Shown: positions 1 through 9,129 of the stretch, piece by piece
How positions within the stretch are numbered: the stretch's first letter is position 1
Layout: each line of letters opens with the position of its first letter
Source: Lewinellaceae bacterium
GTDB taxonomy: Bacteria; Bacteroidota; Bacteroidia; Chitinophagales; Saprospiraceae
Direction: 5' to 3'
DNA length: 64,000 bases
Assembly (NCBI GenBank): GCA_016716135.1
Contig: JADJWX010000008.1
Span: forward strand, 9,230 to 73,229
Position numbers and translations under genes: made by a program
Notes under the pieces: generated by a model
Told to the model about the DNA's origin: nothing
Databases searched by the model: none
What the model saw: only the letters and a program-made list of their open reading frames with translations

Positions 1-172
1 TGCCGTCATTATAGGCATGCATGGCACTGTCCGGCAGTGGAACTGTGATCACATCCCGGCCGGTTAATGACTGCCCGGCAGAAGCCAGACTCCATTCCGG
101 GTCCATTTCGATAAACTTGTTTTCGTCTAATGAGTTGGTCGCAACAGCCTGCACGGAGGCAAAATACACCAT
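1..172 (-). CDS. Partial ORF running off the left edge, unknown function
   Basis: Read on the minus strand, a frame stays open from an ATG at 172 to the left edge, giving about 57 residues that include EMDPEWSLASAGQ and ITVPLPDSAMHAYNDG. The composition is protein-like. The final stretch loosely recalls the S24/LexA-type peptidase fold of phage-like repressors, but that is a guess from a few residues. The same frame continues open further upstream, across the XRE fragment on the other strand, so the start is uncertain. No family is recognised; it may simply be an open frame. Confidence 0.3.
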   Translation of the reverse strand, partial: MVYFASVQAVATNSLDENKFIEMDPEWSLASAGQSLTGRDVITVPLPDSAMHAYNDG

Positions 173-197
173 CGCCTCCGCCAACGAAATCGAGTAA

Positions 198-419
198 TTG
201 GCGCAGCCAAAAGCACCGGAGCAGGCTGAACTACCGCCGGTTCCAAGCGGTCTTTCGCAGGAAGCCCTTGCCTGGAAAGCAGATTTGGAACTCAGCCAGA
301 TTAGCCGCATCGAACGGGGCGTGATCAATACCAGCGTAAGCCAGCTTTTCAGCATTGCCGAAGCCTTGGAGGTGCCGATGGCCGCGCTATTTGAGTTTGA
401 AATGCCTAAAACGGATTGA
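198..419 (+). pseudogene. XRE-family HTH regulator, apparently N-terminally truncated
   Basis: From about residue 18 the reading frame (TTG start at 198) matches the helix-turn-helix of small XRE/HTH_3 regulators: LSQEALAWKADLELSQISR, then IERGVINTSVSQLFSIAEAL and a short tail. DNA binding of the lambda-Cro type is what this family does. What is missing is the usual first helix (the basic R-x-L-R-x-x-K-G stretch before LSQ); here it is replaced by a Pro-rich stretch, and a stop codon lies directly upstream of the TTG. No other frame supplies the lost helix. It is probably a 5'-truncated remnant; an atypical short regulator is the alternative. Confidence 0.5.
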
Positions 420-501
420 ACCGGCTTCTCAAAGAATAAAAACCGCCCGGCGCAATAACACATGCACCGGGCGGTTCAATTTTTCAAAAAAAATCAGCCG
501 T

Positions 502-1110
502 TTATTTCACTGCGCCAAAACGCTTTGCCACAGCATTCCAGTTCACCACATTCCACCAGGCCGAAATGTAATCGGGCCGGCGGTTTTGGTAGTTGAGGTA
601 GTAGGCGTGCTCCCACACGTCGAGGCCGAGGATGGGTTGGCCGGGTTTGTCGGCGAGGTCCATCAGCGGGTTGTCCTGGTTGGGGGTGCTGGTGATGAAC
701 AGGCCACCGTCTTCGCCGACGCAGAGCCAGGCCCAGCCGGAGCCGAAGCGGGTGGCGGCAGCAGCGCCAAACTGTGTTTTAAATTCGTCGAAGGAGCCGA
801 AGGCCTTGTTGATGGCCGCACCCAGGTCGCCGCCGGGGGTACCGCCTGCGTTGGGGGCCATGATCTCCCAAAAAAGGGAGTGGTTCCAGTGGCCGCCGCC
901 GTTGTTGCGCACGGCAACCGATAGTTTGGATACATTGGCCAGCAGTTCTTCGAGGCTCTTGCCCTCCAGCTCGGTACCCTGAACGGCGTTATTCAGGTTG
1001 TTCACATAGCCCGCATGGTGTTTGCCGTGGTGGATTTCCATGGTGCGCGCATCGATGTGCGGTTCGAGGGAGGCTGGAGCATAAGGTAAGTCAGGAAGTG
1101 TAAATGCCAT
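502..1110 (-). CDS. sodA: Superoxide dismutase, Fe/Mn family
   Basis: This 202-residue protein is a normal-length Fe/Mn superoxide dismutase, which converts superoxide to oxygen and hydrogen peroxide in the cytoplasm; no signal peptide is visible. The four metal ligands can be read: His27 (MEIHHGKHH), His77 in GGHWNHSLFW, and Asp164 and His168 in LDVWEHAYY. The C-terminal motif NYQNRRPDYISAWWNVVNW is typical. Whether iron or manganese is preferred cannot be decided from sequence, so sodB is an equally valid symbol. It is monocistronic, with the histidine kinase ending 567 bases upstream on the same strand. Confidence 0.96.
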   Translation of the reverse strand: MAFTLPDLPYAPASLEPHIDARTMEIHHGKHHAGYVNNLNNAVQGTELEGKSLEELLANVSKLSVAVRNNGGGHWNHSLFWEIMAPNAGGTPGGDLGAAINKAFGSFDEFKTQFGAAAATRFGSGWAWLCVGEDGGLFITSTPNQDNPLMDLADKPGQPILGLDVWEHAYYLNYQNRRPDYISAWWNVVNWNAVAKRFGAVK

Positions 1111-1676
1111 ATTGGTAATTAGAAATTTGAAAAGTGAAAGGGAAGATTGGCTGTTGGATTTTGGCCGTTGGCTGATTCCGGGATGGGCCTGTTGAGTTTA
1201 TAAAGAACCCCTAAAGTTCAATAACGGAGCACAACCAACAGCCAAGAACCAAAAACGAACAGCCAAAAAGGTAACAGCCCCGAAGGTAAGAAGTTCAGTC
1301 CTTGCAAAAAAGATCAGCGCCCGGTGTTCTCTGTCGAACAACGGGCGCGTGATACGGAAGAATAGTGTTTGTTCGCCTGCATCGCCGGATTAATGGTTGT
1401 GTGCTGCTCAGAGGGCGATGCTGCCTAGGGTGTGAACCAAGCGGCTTGGGACGCCGCACGGAATAGTGCTTTTGAGGGTCACCCGGGCTAAAGCGCCGGG
1501 TTGGGGGGTGAAGCGGGTTTTGAGGGTGTCGGGGGAATAAGAATCCAAATGGGTGGGGAGAGCCGGGCAAACTATTTTGTAATGCGGTTTTTGTGATGCC
1601 CGGTACAAAAGTACCCTGACATGGCAGCGGATTCATCCGTGTAAGCACCCGATTTTTATAGGGGAAAACCCTGAAT
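1111..1676. other. Intergenic region between kinase and sod
   Basis: There is no convincing gene here. Open frames on the minus strand lack protein-like composition and partly overlap the end of the kinase gene. The sod-proximal part holds an imperfect inverted repeat (1147-1266, listed separately); the rest (about 1270-1676) shows nothing I can name. Confidence 0.6.
1147..1266. repeat. Imperfect inverted repeat upstream of sod
   Basis: Two 28-base arms, 1147-1174 and 1239-1266, are reverse complements with about five mismatches and are built from the words CAGCCAA and CCAAAA. The 64-base spacer has no coding character. It is one of at least eight palindromic elements in the window and probably a decayed dispersed repeat. 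Confidence 0.6.
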
Positions 1677-3497
1677 TCAGCCCAGAGGTACCGTAACCAT
1701 GGTACTTGTACCCTGCCCTTTCGCGGTTTGGATACTGATTTCGCCTTTGATAAACTGGACGCGTTGCCGGAGATTGTCGGTGCCCATCCCCTTGGTTGCG
1801 GTGTCCGGGTCGTATCCGGTTCCGTTATCTTCAACCAGGAGGGCGAGCTCATTGTCGGTACGCGTGAGCTGGACCAGGATTTCGGTGGCGCCGGCGTGCT
1901 TCAGGCTGTTTTGCAGCAATTCCTGAACAATACGGTAGCAATTGAGCGAAATGGTGTGGTCGATATCCTTGAACGACCCGAAGTGCTGAAAGTCGATCGC
2001 CGGCACGCCGTCGCTGCGCACGCGGGTGGTCAGGTCCTGAATGGCTTTCATCAGGCCGAACTGGTGCAGGGCGCTCGGCTGGAGGTTGTGGGCAATTTGC
2101 CGGGTTTCGGTGATCGTGTCGTTCAGCAGGCCTTTTATTTTTGAAAATTCGCCGTTTTTATCAAGTCCGGGTAATTTGCCGGTCAGGTTTTCCATTCTGA
2201 TTTTAATGGCTGCCAACAGGCCGCCCAGGCTGTCGTGCAAATCGGTAGCAATACGGCGGCGTTCACTTTCCTGGCCTTCCAAAATTCGCTGCATACTTTC
2301 GATGCGCAATTTGTCTTCGAGTTGCTGGATCGTTTGCCGATTGATTTTTTCGTTTTGCAGGGTGATCACCCGGTTGGTGTACAGGCGGTTCCGGTAGTCG
2401 CGCACAATAAAGAACAGGGCCAGGATGATGGCGCCAAAAAACAGGAGCAACACGTAAAAAAACTGGCGTTGCGCCAGCTTCGATTCCTCGATGGTTTCAA
2501 TGGCTTTGGTCAGGTTTTCCATTTCCCGGGTGCGCTCTTTTTCCCGGTATTGAATAGCCAGGCGTTGGGCGGTGGCCAGTCGGTCACGATTGAGCAGGGT
2601 GTCGGCCAGGGCCATGTAGCGCACTGCGTAATTCAGGGCCTGCGGCAGGCTGTCTAGTGCGACATACACCGTGGACAAGTGGCGGTAGATATCGCGTCGG
2701 CGCGGGTCGAAGCTCGACGAAATCGACGCTTCTGCCCGGCGCAGGAAGCGCAGGGCCATGCGGTAATCCTTTATTTCTTCATTCAGGTAACCGATCGTGC
2801 TTTGCGCCCAAATGATGTACTCTTTCCGGTTGCTGGAGTCGGCAAGTTGCAAGACCCGGAAAGCAAGGGAAAGGGCGTCCTGGTAGTTTTGTTCGCTTTC
2901 AAACCGGGCAATATCATCGATAAACACACTGATCAGCAACACGGTATCTTTCAGCAGAAGGCCTTTTTCCCGAAATTCCTTGCGCAACGCAACAGCCCGT
3001 GCCGTGTCGCCCTGCATTTGATATACCCGGGCCATTTGAGCCAGCACGAGGGTTTCGAGGCGGCGGTTTTTCTTTTTTCGAAAATAATCGAGCGCCGCTT
3101 GTTGCATTCTCAATGCATCATCGGACTGGCTGCGTTCCGACAGGCGGGTGGCCAGCTCGGCCCGGGCGCGGTGGTACGCCACGGTATCTTTTGCTTTCAA
3201 AAAAAGGTCGACGCTGCGGGCCAGGTACTGGAAGGCGGAATCCCGGTTCTCGGTTTGGCTTTCCCGGTAAATGGCCCACTTGTACCAACCCAGCGCCTGC
3301 TTGCGGGTATCGCGCCGGGCAATGCCTTCGGAAAGCAGGTCCTGAATTTCCTTAAACGTAAGGCGATCTTCAAAGCCCTGCTGGGCCGGCAACACAAAAG
3401 CCAATGCCATAAACAGCCCGACTGCGCCAACGCGAATGCGCGACGCGATACCGGCAACCGGCGACAGTGTCTGTTTTAGTCGTTTAATATTTTCCAT
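1677..3497 (-). CDS. TPR-containing sensor histidine kinase (HisKA_3 / NarL-type system)
   Basis: Membrane-bound sensor kinase of 606 residues. An N-terminal signal/membrane segment (about 20-40) is followed by a mostly helical TPR-like sensory region (about 45-320), a transmembrane helix (about 343-366) and a coiled-coil linker. Then come a HisKA_3 dimerisation domain with the phosphoacceptor His421 in RRIATDLHDSLGG, and a HATPase domain with the N-box ELLQNSLKHA (about 528-537) and G-box EDNGTGYD (about 556-563). It autophosphorylates on His and passes the phosphate to a receiver. Its first codons overlap the end of the upstream response-regulator gene by 22 bases, so the two are co-transcribed partners. 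The stimulus is unknown. Confidence 0.93.
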   Translation of the reverse strand: MENIKRLKQTLSPVAGIASRIRVGAVGLFMALAFVLPAQQGFEDRLTFKEIQDLLSEGIARRDTRKQALGWYKWAIYRESQTENRDSAFQYLARSVDLFLKAKDTVAYHRARAELATRLSERSQSDDALRMQQAALDYFRKKKNRRLETLVLAQMARVYQMQGDTARAVALRKEFREKGLLLKDTVLLISVFIDDIARFESEQNYQDALSLAFRVLQLADSSNRKEYIIWAQSTIGYLNEEIKDYRMALRFLRRAEASISSSFDPRRRDIYRHLSTVYVALDSLPQALNYAVRYMALADTLLNRDRLATAQRLAIQYREKERTREMENLTKAIETIEESKLAQRQFFYVLLLFFGAIILALFFIVRDYRNRLYTNRVITLQNEKINRQTIQQLEDKLRIESMQRILEGQESERRRIATDLHDSLGGLLAAIKIRMENLTGKLPGLDKNGEFSKIKGLLNDTITETRQIAHNLQPSALHQFGLMKAIQDLTTRVRSDGVPAIDFQHFGSFKDIDHTISLNCYRIVQELLQNSLKHAGATEILVQLTRTDNELALLVEDNGTGYDPDTATKGMGTDNLRQRVQFIKGEISIQTAKGQGTSTMVTVPLG

Positions 3498-4120
3498 TGC
3501 AGGGCGGTTTTTACCAAACCCGCCGTATTCCGGGCGCCCAGCTTGGCCAGCAGAGCAGCCCGATGGCTTTCCACCGTTTTTTCAGACAAGAACAGTTGCG
3601 CCGCAATTTCCTGCGTCGTCTGCTCATCCATGATCAGTTTTAAGACCTCCTTTTCCCGGCGGCTGATCTTTGGCGGCTCTTTTGCCACACCGGCCTTGCG
3701 CTCCCGCATCAGGCTTTTCATCATGGTGTCGGTAACTTCCTGGGTAAAATAGGTTTTACCGGCTGCCAGGGCCCGGATGGCGGTGCAAAGTTCCGTTTTT
3801 CCGGTATTTTTTAACACATAGCCTTGCGCCCCCAAACTCAGCATCGCACTGATGAAACTTTCATCGTTGTGCATCGAAAGCGCCAGGATTTTCACGTCCG
3901 GGCAATCCGCCCGCAGTTTTTTGCAAACATCCAGCCCCGATTGGTCGGGCAAATTGATGTCGAGCAGCAGCACATCGGGCAATATTTCCGGCACCTGGGC
4001 CAGGGTGTCCGCCGCATTGCGCGCCCGGCCGCAGATTTCGAAATCCGGCTCGTCCGCAAGCATACTTTCCAGGCCTTCGGCAAACATGACGTGGTCGTCA
4101 GCAATAAAAATCCGTATCAC
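3476..4120 (-). CDS. NarL/FixJ-family response regulator
   Basis: A two-domain regulator of 214 residues. The receiver domain (1-120) has the acidic pair IADDH near residue 8-9, the phosphoacceptor Asp54 in DVLLLDINLPDQ, and a conserved Lys near 104. A LuxR-type helix-turn-helix (about 151-205; SRREKEVLKLI and LSEKTVESHRAALL) binds DNA. The start is GTG at 4120; the upstream ATG is out of frame and stops at once. It lies first in a two-gene operon and overlaps the kinase gene by 22 bases, so it is almost certainly that kinase's partner. It is divergent from fumC. Target genes cannot be inferred. Confidence 0.94.
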   Translation of the reverse strand: MIRIFIADDHVMFAEGLESMLADEPDFEICGRARNAADTLAQVPEILPDVLLLDINLPDQSGLDVCKKLRADCPDVKILALSMHNDESFISAMLSLGAQGYVLKNTGKTELCTAIRALAAGKTYFTQEVTDTMMKSLMRERKAGVAKEPPKISRREKEVLKLIMDEQTTQEIAAQLFLSEKTVESHRAALLAKLGARNTAGLVKTALQWKILND

Positions 4121-4209
4121 AGCAGCAGCATTTAGGTTATTCTATTTTGAATAATTTTAAACCAACGCCAAATTTCGCTTTTTCCGTGCATAGTCCGAGG
4201 CTATGGGGC

Positions 4210-4217
4210 TAATTTTG
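4210..4217 (+). promoter_or_regulatory. Candidate -7 element upstream of fumC
   Basis: TAATTTTG fits the Bacteroidota consensus TAnnTTTG and lies 51 bases before the fumC start in the divergent intergenic space. No good -33 TTTG is seen at the expected distance, so support is weak. Confidence 0.3.
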
Positions 4218-4268
4218 CCTTGAAATGACGGCTGTCGTTCATCATCAACACTTTATCAATTTAACAAC

Positions 4269-5663
4269 ATGGAATTCCGTACAGAAAAAGATACCATGGG
4301 CAAGGTTCAGGTGCCCGCGCATGTGTACTGGGGCGCGCAAACGCAGCGTTCGATCGACAACTTTAAAATTGCCCGCGACACCAACCGCATGCCGATCGAG
4401 ATCATCCGGGCCTTTGCTTTTTTGAAAAAAGCCGCGGCACTGACCAACTTCGAGGCCGGAATTTTACCCAAAGAAAAATGTGAATTGATTGGGCGCGTTT
4501 GCGACGAAATTCTGGACGGCAAACTGGACGACCAGTTTCCGCTCGTCGTCTGGCAAACCGGCTCGGGCACGCAGAGCAACATGAACGCCAACGAGGTGAT
4601 CGCCTACCGGGCGCATGTACTCCAGGGCGGCAAACTCACCGACGAGCAAAAATTCATCCATCCCAACGACGATGTGAACAAATCCCAGTCGTCCAACGAT
4701 ACCTTCCCCACCGCCATGCACATCGCAGCCTATAAAATGCTGGTGGAAGTGACTATACCGGGCATCGAAAAACTGCGCGATACGCTCAAAGCCAAGTCGG
4801 ACGCCTTTCGGGATGTGGTGAAAATAGGGCGCACCCACTGCATGGACGCCACGCCGCTCACCCTCGGCCAGGAGTTTTCGGGCTACGTGGCCCAGCTCGA
4901 CCACGGCCTGCGGGCCATCCGCAACAGCCTTGCCCACCTGAGCGAACTGGCGCTGGGCGGCACGGCAGTCGGTACGGGCATCAACACGCCGCCGGGCTAT
5001 TCGGAAAACGTGGCCGCGCACATTGCCAAACTGACGGGCCTGCCTTTCGTCACGGCGCCCAACAAGTTTGAGGCACTGGCTGCCCACGACGGCATTGTGG
5101 AAAGCCACGGTGCGCTGAAAACGGTGGCCGTCAGCCTGATGAAAATTGCCAACGACATTCGCCTGCTGTCCTCCGGCCCACGTTCGGGCATCGGCGAAAT
5201 TTTTATTCCCGACAACGAACCCGGCTCCTCCATCATGCCCGGAAAAGTAAACCCCACGCAGTGCGAAGCGCTCAGCATGGTGGTTGCCCAGGTGCTCGGC
5301 AACGATGTGGCCATCAATATCGGTGGCGCCACCGGCCATTTCGAACTCAATGTGTTCAAACCGGTGATGATTTATAATTTCCTGCACTCGGCTCGCCTGA
5401 TCGGCGAAGCCTGCGTGTCGTTCAACGACAAATGTGCCGCGGGCATCGAGCCTATCCGGGAAAATATCAAGAAGCACGTGGATAACTCCCTGATGCTCGT
5501 CACGGCGCTCAACACCAAAATCGGCTACTACAAAGCCGCCGAGATTGCGCAAAAAGCACACAAAGAAGGGCTGACGCTCAAAGCATCAGCCCTCGCTTTG
5601 GGCTACCTCACCGCCGAACAGTTCGACGAGTGGGTGCGCCCGGAGGATATGGTTGGTAAGTGA
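4269..5663 (+). CDS. fumC: Fumarate hydratase, class II
   Basis: Cytosolic class II fumarase of 464 residues, interconverting fumarate and malate in the citric acid cycle without an iron-sulfur cluster. The family signature GSSIMPGKVNPTQCEA sits near residue 318. Other class II regions are clear: GSGTQSNMNANEV near 98, SSNDTFPTAMH near 137 and the GRTHCMDATPLTLGQEFSG segment near 185, where the catalytic His lies. Length is standard and the start ATG is followed by the usual FRTEKDTMG beginning. It stands alone, divergent from the response regulator; its stop overlaps the start of a palindromic repeat. Confidence 0.97.
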   Translation: MEFRTEKDTMGKVQVPAHVYWGAQTQRSIDNFKIARDTNRMPIEIIRAFAFLKKAAALTNFEAGILPKEKCELIGRVCDEILDGKLDDQFPLVVWQTGSGTQSNMNANEVIAYRAHVLQGGKLTDEQKFIHPNDDVNKSQSSNDTFPTAMHIAAYKMLVEVTIPGIEKLRDTLKAKSDAFRDVVKIGRTHCMDATPLTLGQEFSGYVAQLDHGLRAIRNSLAHLSELALGGTAVGTGINTPPGYSENVAAHIAKLTGLPFVTAPNKFEALAAHDGIVESHGALKTVAVSLMKIANDIRLLSSGPRSGIGEIFIPDNEPGSSIMPGKVNPTQCEALSMVVAQVLGNDVAINIGGATGHFELNVFKPVMIYNFLHSARLIGEACVSFNDKCAAGIEPIRENIKKHVDNSLMLVTALNTKIGYYKAAEIAQKAHKEGLTLKASALALGYLTAEQFDEWVRPEDMVGK

Positions 5664-5814
5664 GTGCGGAATGCGGAGTTGCGAGTGCGGAGTGGTTCAC
5701 CATTACGGTGAATATTAATTTGGGGGCATTTTCGAAGTATTGCGGTAAATGCAAATTTCAAATCCCATCAGGAAGGTGAACCACTCCGCACTCGCAACTC
5801 CGCACTCCGCACTC
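5662..5814. repeat. Palindromic element with 40-bp arms (GAGTGCGG family)
   Basis: The arms 5662-5701 and 5775-5814 are reverse complements with a single mismatch and consist of reiterated AGTGCGG words ending in GGTTCACC. The element fills the convergent gap between fumC and the 1035-residue protein, so it may also terminate transcription in both directions. The same sequence family occurs inside a gene at 62357-62449. Confidence 0.85.
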
Positions 5815-5817
5815 CAT

Positions 5818-8800
5818 CTACCATCCCGGCACAATATTCAACCCGAACGTCCAGCTGCGCTGTTCTTTGGGCACCGAGAGCGGCAGCGCATAGTACGGCT
5901 CCAGGATCAGCGCACCAAACACGTTTACGCGCAGCGAAATACCGACCGACATAATTGGTTTGTGTTGAACTGGGGCGAAGGGGTCGGACTCATCCTGCTT
6001 TTTCAGATCATCCGCGATAAACCAGCCCAGGCCTGCATCAAAAAAGAGGTTGAGGTCGGTGAGCAGGAAATTCGTCGGGATAACAGCCAGTTGCTTGGGG
6101 CCGGTGAACGGCAGTCGTAGTTCGACGTTTCCGATCAAAATTTTACTTCCGGCCATTTGATCGATCAACTGCGGGGCATCCTGGTACAGCACATCGTTGG
6201 TATAGCCCCGCACGAAAAATGGCTGGCCGGCAAAAAGCGGGTATACCTCGTCGGTGCTGTTGGCATTGCCGCCGAAACGGCCGTAACCAAGCCCGCGTAC
6301 CGCCAGCGTCACCGGACTCATGCGAAAATACTTTCGCCCATCCAGCAACAGCGTCCGGAACGTGTAGGCGCCAAAAAACTGCTCCACACCGATCCGGTAG
6401 CGCCAGCCCGCCAGCGGCGCCGTCAGCCCGAAGTACGAGTTGTCGCCCACGTAGGCCGCGTTTACACTGGCCAGGTTCAGGCTGCCGCCTGCCGGAATAC
6501 GCTCGCGCTCCTGCCCGTAGTAAAACCCCGACACATCGTAGTAGTACAGGTACCGATCGACCCGCTGGTGATAGTATTCGTACGAAAGCCCCACCTCAAA
6601 ACGCTTGGTGACCGACAGGGGGAAATAGGCAAACGTTCCCACCCGCTCCTGGAAAAGGCGTTGGATGATCAGCTCGTCTTTATAGCCGAAGTAGGCCAAA
6701 CTACTGTCGCGCGAATACTCCTGCCCGGGTGTAAAATCCTGGTAATACCCGCCGCTGCGGAAGGGGATGTGCGAGAAGTTGAAACCCCAGTTGATCCGGT
6801 TTTTTTGGTTGAGGTAGGTGAACTGCCCTGCCGCATCGCTGATTTCCCCGTTGATGGCAACCCCGGCATACAACTGGTTGTTGCCCAAAATATCATCAAA
6901 CAACATGTCAATGCCGCCGGCCAGCCCCGTAGTGGCGCCAAAGCTGCTGTTCCCTGTAGCGACGCCCACACCGGCACTTCCGCCGATATACGACAGCGAA
7001 AATTCGGGTTTGTATTTGACCGGGGTAAGGCTCGTGGCGGCGGCTACGGTTGAAATCGTGTTGTCCATCATGCGCAGGTTGGTATTGACCACATCCCGTT
7101 GGCGCGGATTAAACGGCGGCAGGGAAGCCGCCACCATATCGACGGCATTGGGATCAACTTCTTCCAATTCGAAATTGGAGGCCCGGGCCTGGTGAATTTC
7201 GTAGTTGCCATTGGTGTAATAGGTGTACAAAATGCGGTCGCGGTCGCCGGAAACGGCAATGGCCGGTGCATAGGGTGTGATCCCGCTGATCCCGGTTTCC
7301 AGGCTGGTAGCCTGAAACACCTTCCGGGCCGTGCGATCGTAGTAGTACATGTTGCGCATGCCGTCGCGGTTGCTCAGGAAGTACAGGTTCCCGGTTTCAT
7401 CGAACTGGGGGTTCATGTTGTCGGCCCCGGGGAAAATATCGAGCATCTCTACGTCGCCGGATTGCACATCCATGATAGCCAGGTTCATATTCCAGGCGCC
7501 GTTGATGCGGCCGCGACCCTGGCTGAGCTGGTCGGTGCTGAAGGCAAGATATTGGCCGTCGGCGCTCCATGCGGGCAGGATTTCCGAATACCGGTCGTTG
7601 GTCAACCGGCGTACTTTTTTTGTTTTGAGATCGTAGGCGTACAAATCGGTTTGGCCGTTGGCCAGTCCGCTGACGACAATTGTTTTGCCGTCTGGGCTCC
7701 ACACCGGGTTATTGAATTCGGGTACGCCCGGGATGCTGATCCGGTCGACGGTTTTTCCTTTAAAAACCTCCTTGATGACCAGGGTGCTGCGCCCTTTTTG
7801 GTACACGTCGAAGGCAAAACGTTTCTCATCGGGCGCCCAGGTACCGGCACTCTCGATAAAATCGAAATGATCGGTGTGGCCATCCTGCGTGGTACTGGCC
7901 ACTTTTTTCAGAATCTTGCCTGTGCGGGCATCGGCCAGGTAGAGATCGAGTGCAAACAGGTTTTTCTCCGAAAGAAAAATCAGGTATTTGCCATTCTGGC
8001 TGATCGCCGGGCTGATGTTCATCGAGCCGAAGTTTTCTTCCGACAGCAGGCGTTTGCCCGGCAGGTTTTCCTTTTTGGCCTTTTTATCGTCCTTGTCTTT
8101 TTTGGAAACCGTAACCCACTGGCCATAGTGATTTTTCAGCGTGGTCGTCCAGGCGGTTGCCAACGAGTCCGGCGTGGTGCTGAGTGTCAGGCGGATCGCG
8201 GGGTCGAGGCCGTATTTGGCTGTGTTGACAAACAGCGGGCGGATAACCTCGTCGCCGTAGATGCCGGTTACAAAAGCCCAGAACGACTGTCCCCAGCGGT
8301 AGGGGAAAAATTTGCCATAATCCAGGTCGCGGAAATTTTTCGGCAGGGCGTCGTTTTTCACGGCATCGCGCATCCACATGGCCGTGTGGGCATCAATGCG
8401 GCCGATAGACAGGTATTCGGCCAGGCCCTCCACCATCCAGAGCGGCAGGTTGGCAATGCTGCGCAGGCCGGTCGAGTCGCCGTGGATCAGCATGTGGTAC
8501 TGGAAAGCGTGTACCAGCTCGTGGCCCAGTACATGGTGGGTTTGCTGATTGGTCATGGCTACCGGGAAGATCACCCGGTTGCGCAGGCCTTCGGTCACCC
8601 CGCCGGTCCCGACACTCACGCTGCCCATGATGGCGTTGGTTTGCTGAAAACCGGCGTGGTTGCTGTAAATCAACAGCGGATTTTTTTCTGTAAAGGTATC
8701 CTGCAGGACCGCCTGGTGCATTTGGTACCAGAGTTCGGTGGCTTCAGCCAGTTCGCGCAATTTTTCCGGATTGTCGAGGTACTCGTAAATCCGGAAGTGT

Positions 8801-8925
8801 TCTGTTTCACTGACTTTAAAATCGTGGTCCTGGTAGTGCGGTTTATTTCGCCCGAAATATTGTGCATGCAGGGGGCTTTGAATAATTGCGAAGAGCGCAA
8901 TTAATAAGAAAACATAGCGTCTCAT
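5818..8925 (-). CDS. Peptidase-MA-like / WD40 propeller / surface-antigen barrel fusion
   Basis: A secreted protein of 1035 residues with signal peptide 1-21. Residues about 40-260 form a gluzincin-like metallopeptidase: HVLGHELVHAFQYH holds the zinc motif HELVH at 135-139, with a downstream Glu in WMVEGLAEYLS (165-170). Residues about 290-640 are a TolB/PD40-type beta-propeller with repeated DG-(K/Q)-Y-L-x-F-S and W-S-P-D-G-K signatures. Residues about 690-1035 look like a bacterial surface antigen (D15/Omp85) beta-barrel, ending in an outer-membrane-type strand (SWTFGLNIVPGW). It should sit in the outer membrane. The substrate is unknown; the family is recurrent in Bacteroidota and uncharacterised as far as I know. 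Confidence 0.85.
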   Translation of the reverse strand: MRRYVFLLIALFAIIQSPLHAQYFGRNKPHYQDHDFKVSETEHFRIYEYLDNPEKLRELAEATELWYQMHQAVLQDTFTEKNPLLIYSNHAGFQQTNAIMGSVSVGTGGVTEGLRNRVIFPVAMTNQQTHHVLGHELVHAFQYHMLIHGDSTGLRSIANLPLWMVEGLAEYLSIGRIDAHTAMWMRDAVKNDALPKNFRDLDYGKFFPYRWGQSFWAFVTGIYGDEVIRPLFVNTAKYGLDPAIRLTLSTTPDSLATAWTTTLKNHYGQWVTVSKKDKDDKKAKKENLPGKRLLSEENFGSMNISPAISQNGKYLIFLSEKNLFALDLYLADARTGKILKKVASTTQDGHTDHFDFIESAGTWAPDEKRFAFDVYQKGRSTLVIKEVFKGKTVDRISIPGVPEFNNPVWSPDGKTIVVSGLANGQTDLYAYDLKTKKVRRLTNDRYSEILPAWSADGQYLAFSTDQLSQGRGRINGAWNMNLAIMDVQSGDVEMLDIFPGADNMNPQFDETGNLYFLSNRDGMRNMYYYDRTARKVFQATSLETGISGITPYAPAIAVSGDRDRILYTYYTNGNYEIHQARASNFELEEVDPNAVDMVAASLPPFNPRQRDVVNTNLRMMDNTISTVAAATSLTPVKYKPEFSLSYIGGSAGVGVATGNSSFGATTGLAGGIDMLFDDILGNNQLYAGVAINGEISDAAGQFTYLNQKNRINWGFNFSHIPFRSGGYYQDFTPGQEYSRDSSLAYFGYKDELIIQRLFQERVGTFAYFPLSVTKRFEVGLSYEYYHQRVDRYLYYYDVSGFYYGQERERIPAGGSLNLASVNAAYVGDNSYFGLTAPLAGWRYRIGVEQFFGAYTFRTLLLDGRKYFRMSPVTLAVRGLGYGRFGGNANSTDEVYPLFAGQPFFVRGYTNDVLYQDAPQLIDQMAGSKILIGNVELRLPFTGPKQLAVIPTNFLLTDLNLFFDAGLGWFIADDLKKQDESDPFAPVQHKPIMSVGISLRVNVFGALILEPYYALPLSVPKEQRSWTFGLNIVPGW

Positions 8926-9045
8926 AGCTATTTGGATTGGTTAGTATGGTTAACAAGGCCAGTAGCCTTTGGCTGTTGAAAAAATGTATTGCGTTGGCCT
9001 TCGTTTTAACAACCGAATGTAAAAAACTGTTACAGTACGGTATAA

Positions 9046-9053
9046 CAAAAATA
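9046..9053 (-). promoter_or_regulatory. Candidate -7 element for the 1035-residue protein
   Basis: On the minus strand this reads TATTTTTG, a match to TAnnTTTG, about 120 bases before the ATG at 8925. The -33 region is not convincing. Confidence 0.3.
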
Positions 9054-9129
9054 GACGCGAAAATCATCTGATGGAAGTGTTAGCATCGCGTTAAAGCCGG
9101 ATAAAACGTCCGGGGCTGGCAATTCTTTT

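Noticed and set aside
1295..1852. Open frame on the minus strand upstream of sod
   Set aside because: Its composition is rich in Pro, Arg and His, it overlaps the kinase C-terminus in another frame, and no family resemblance is seen.
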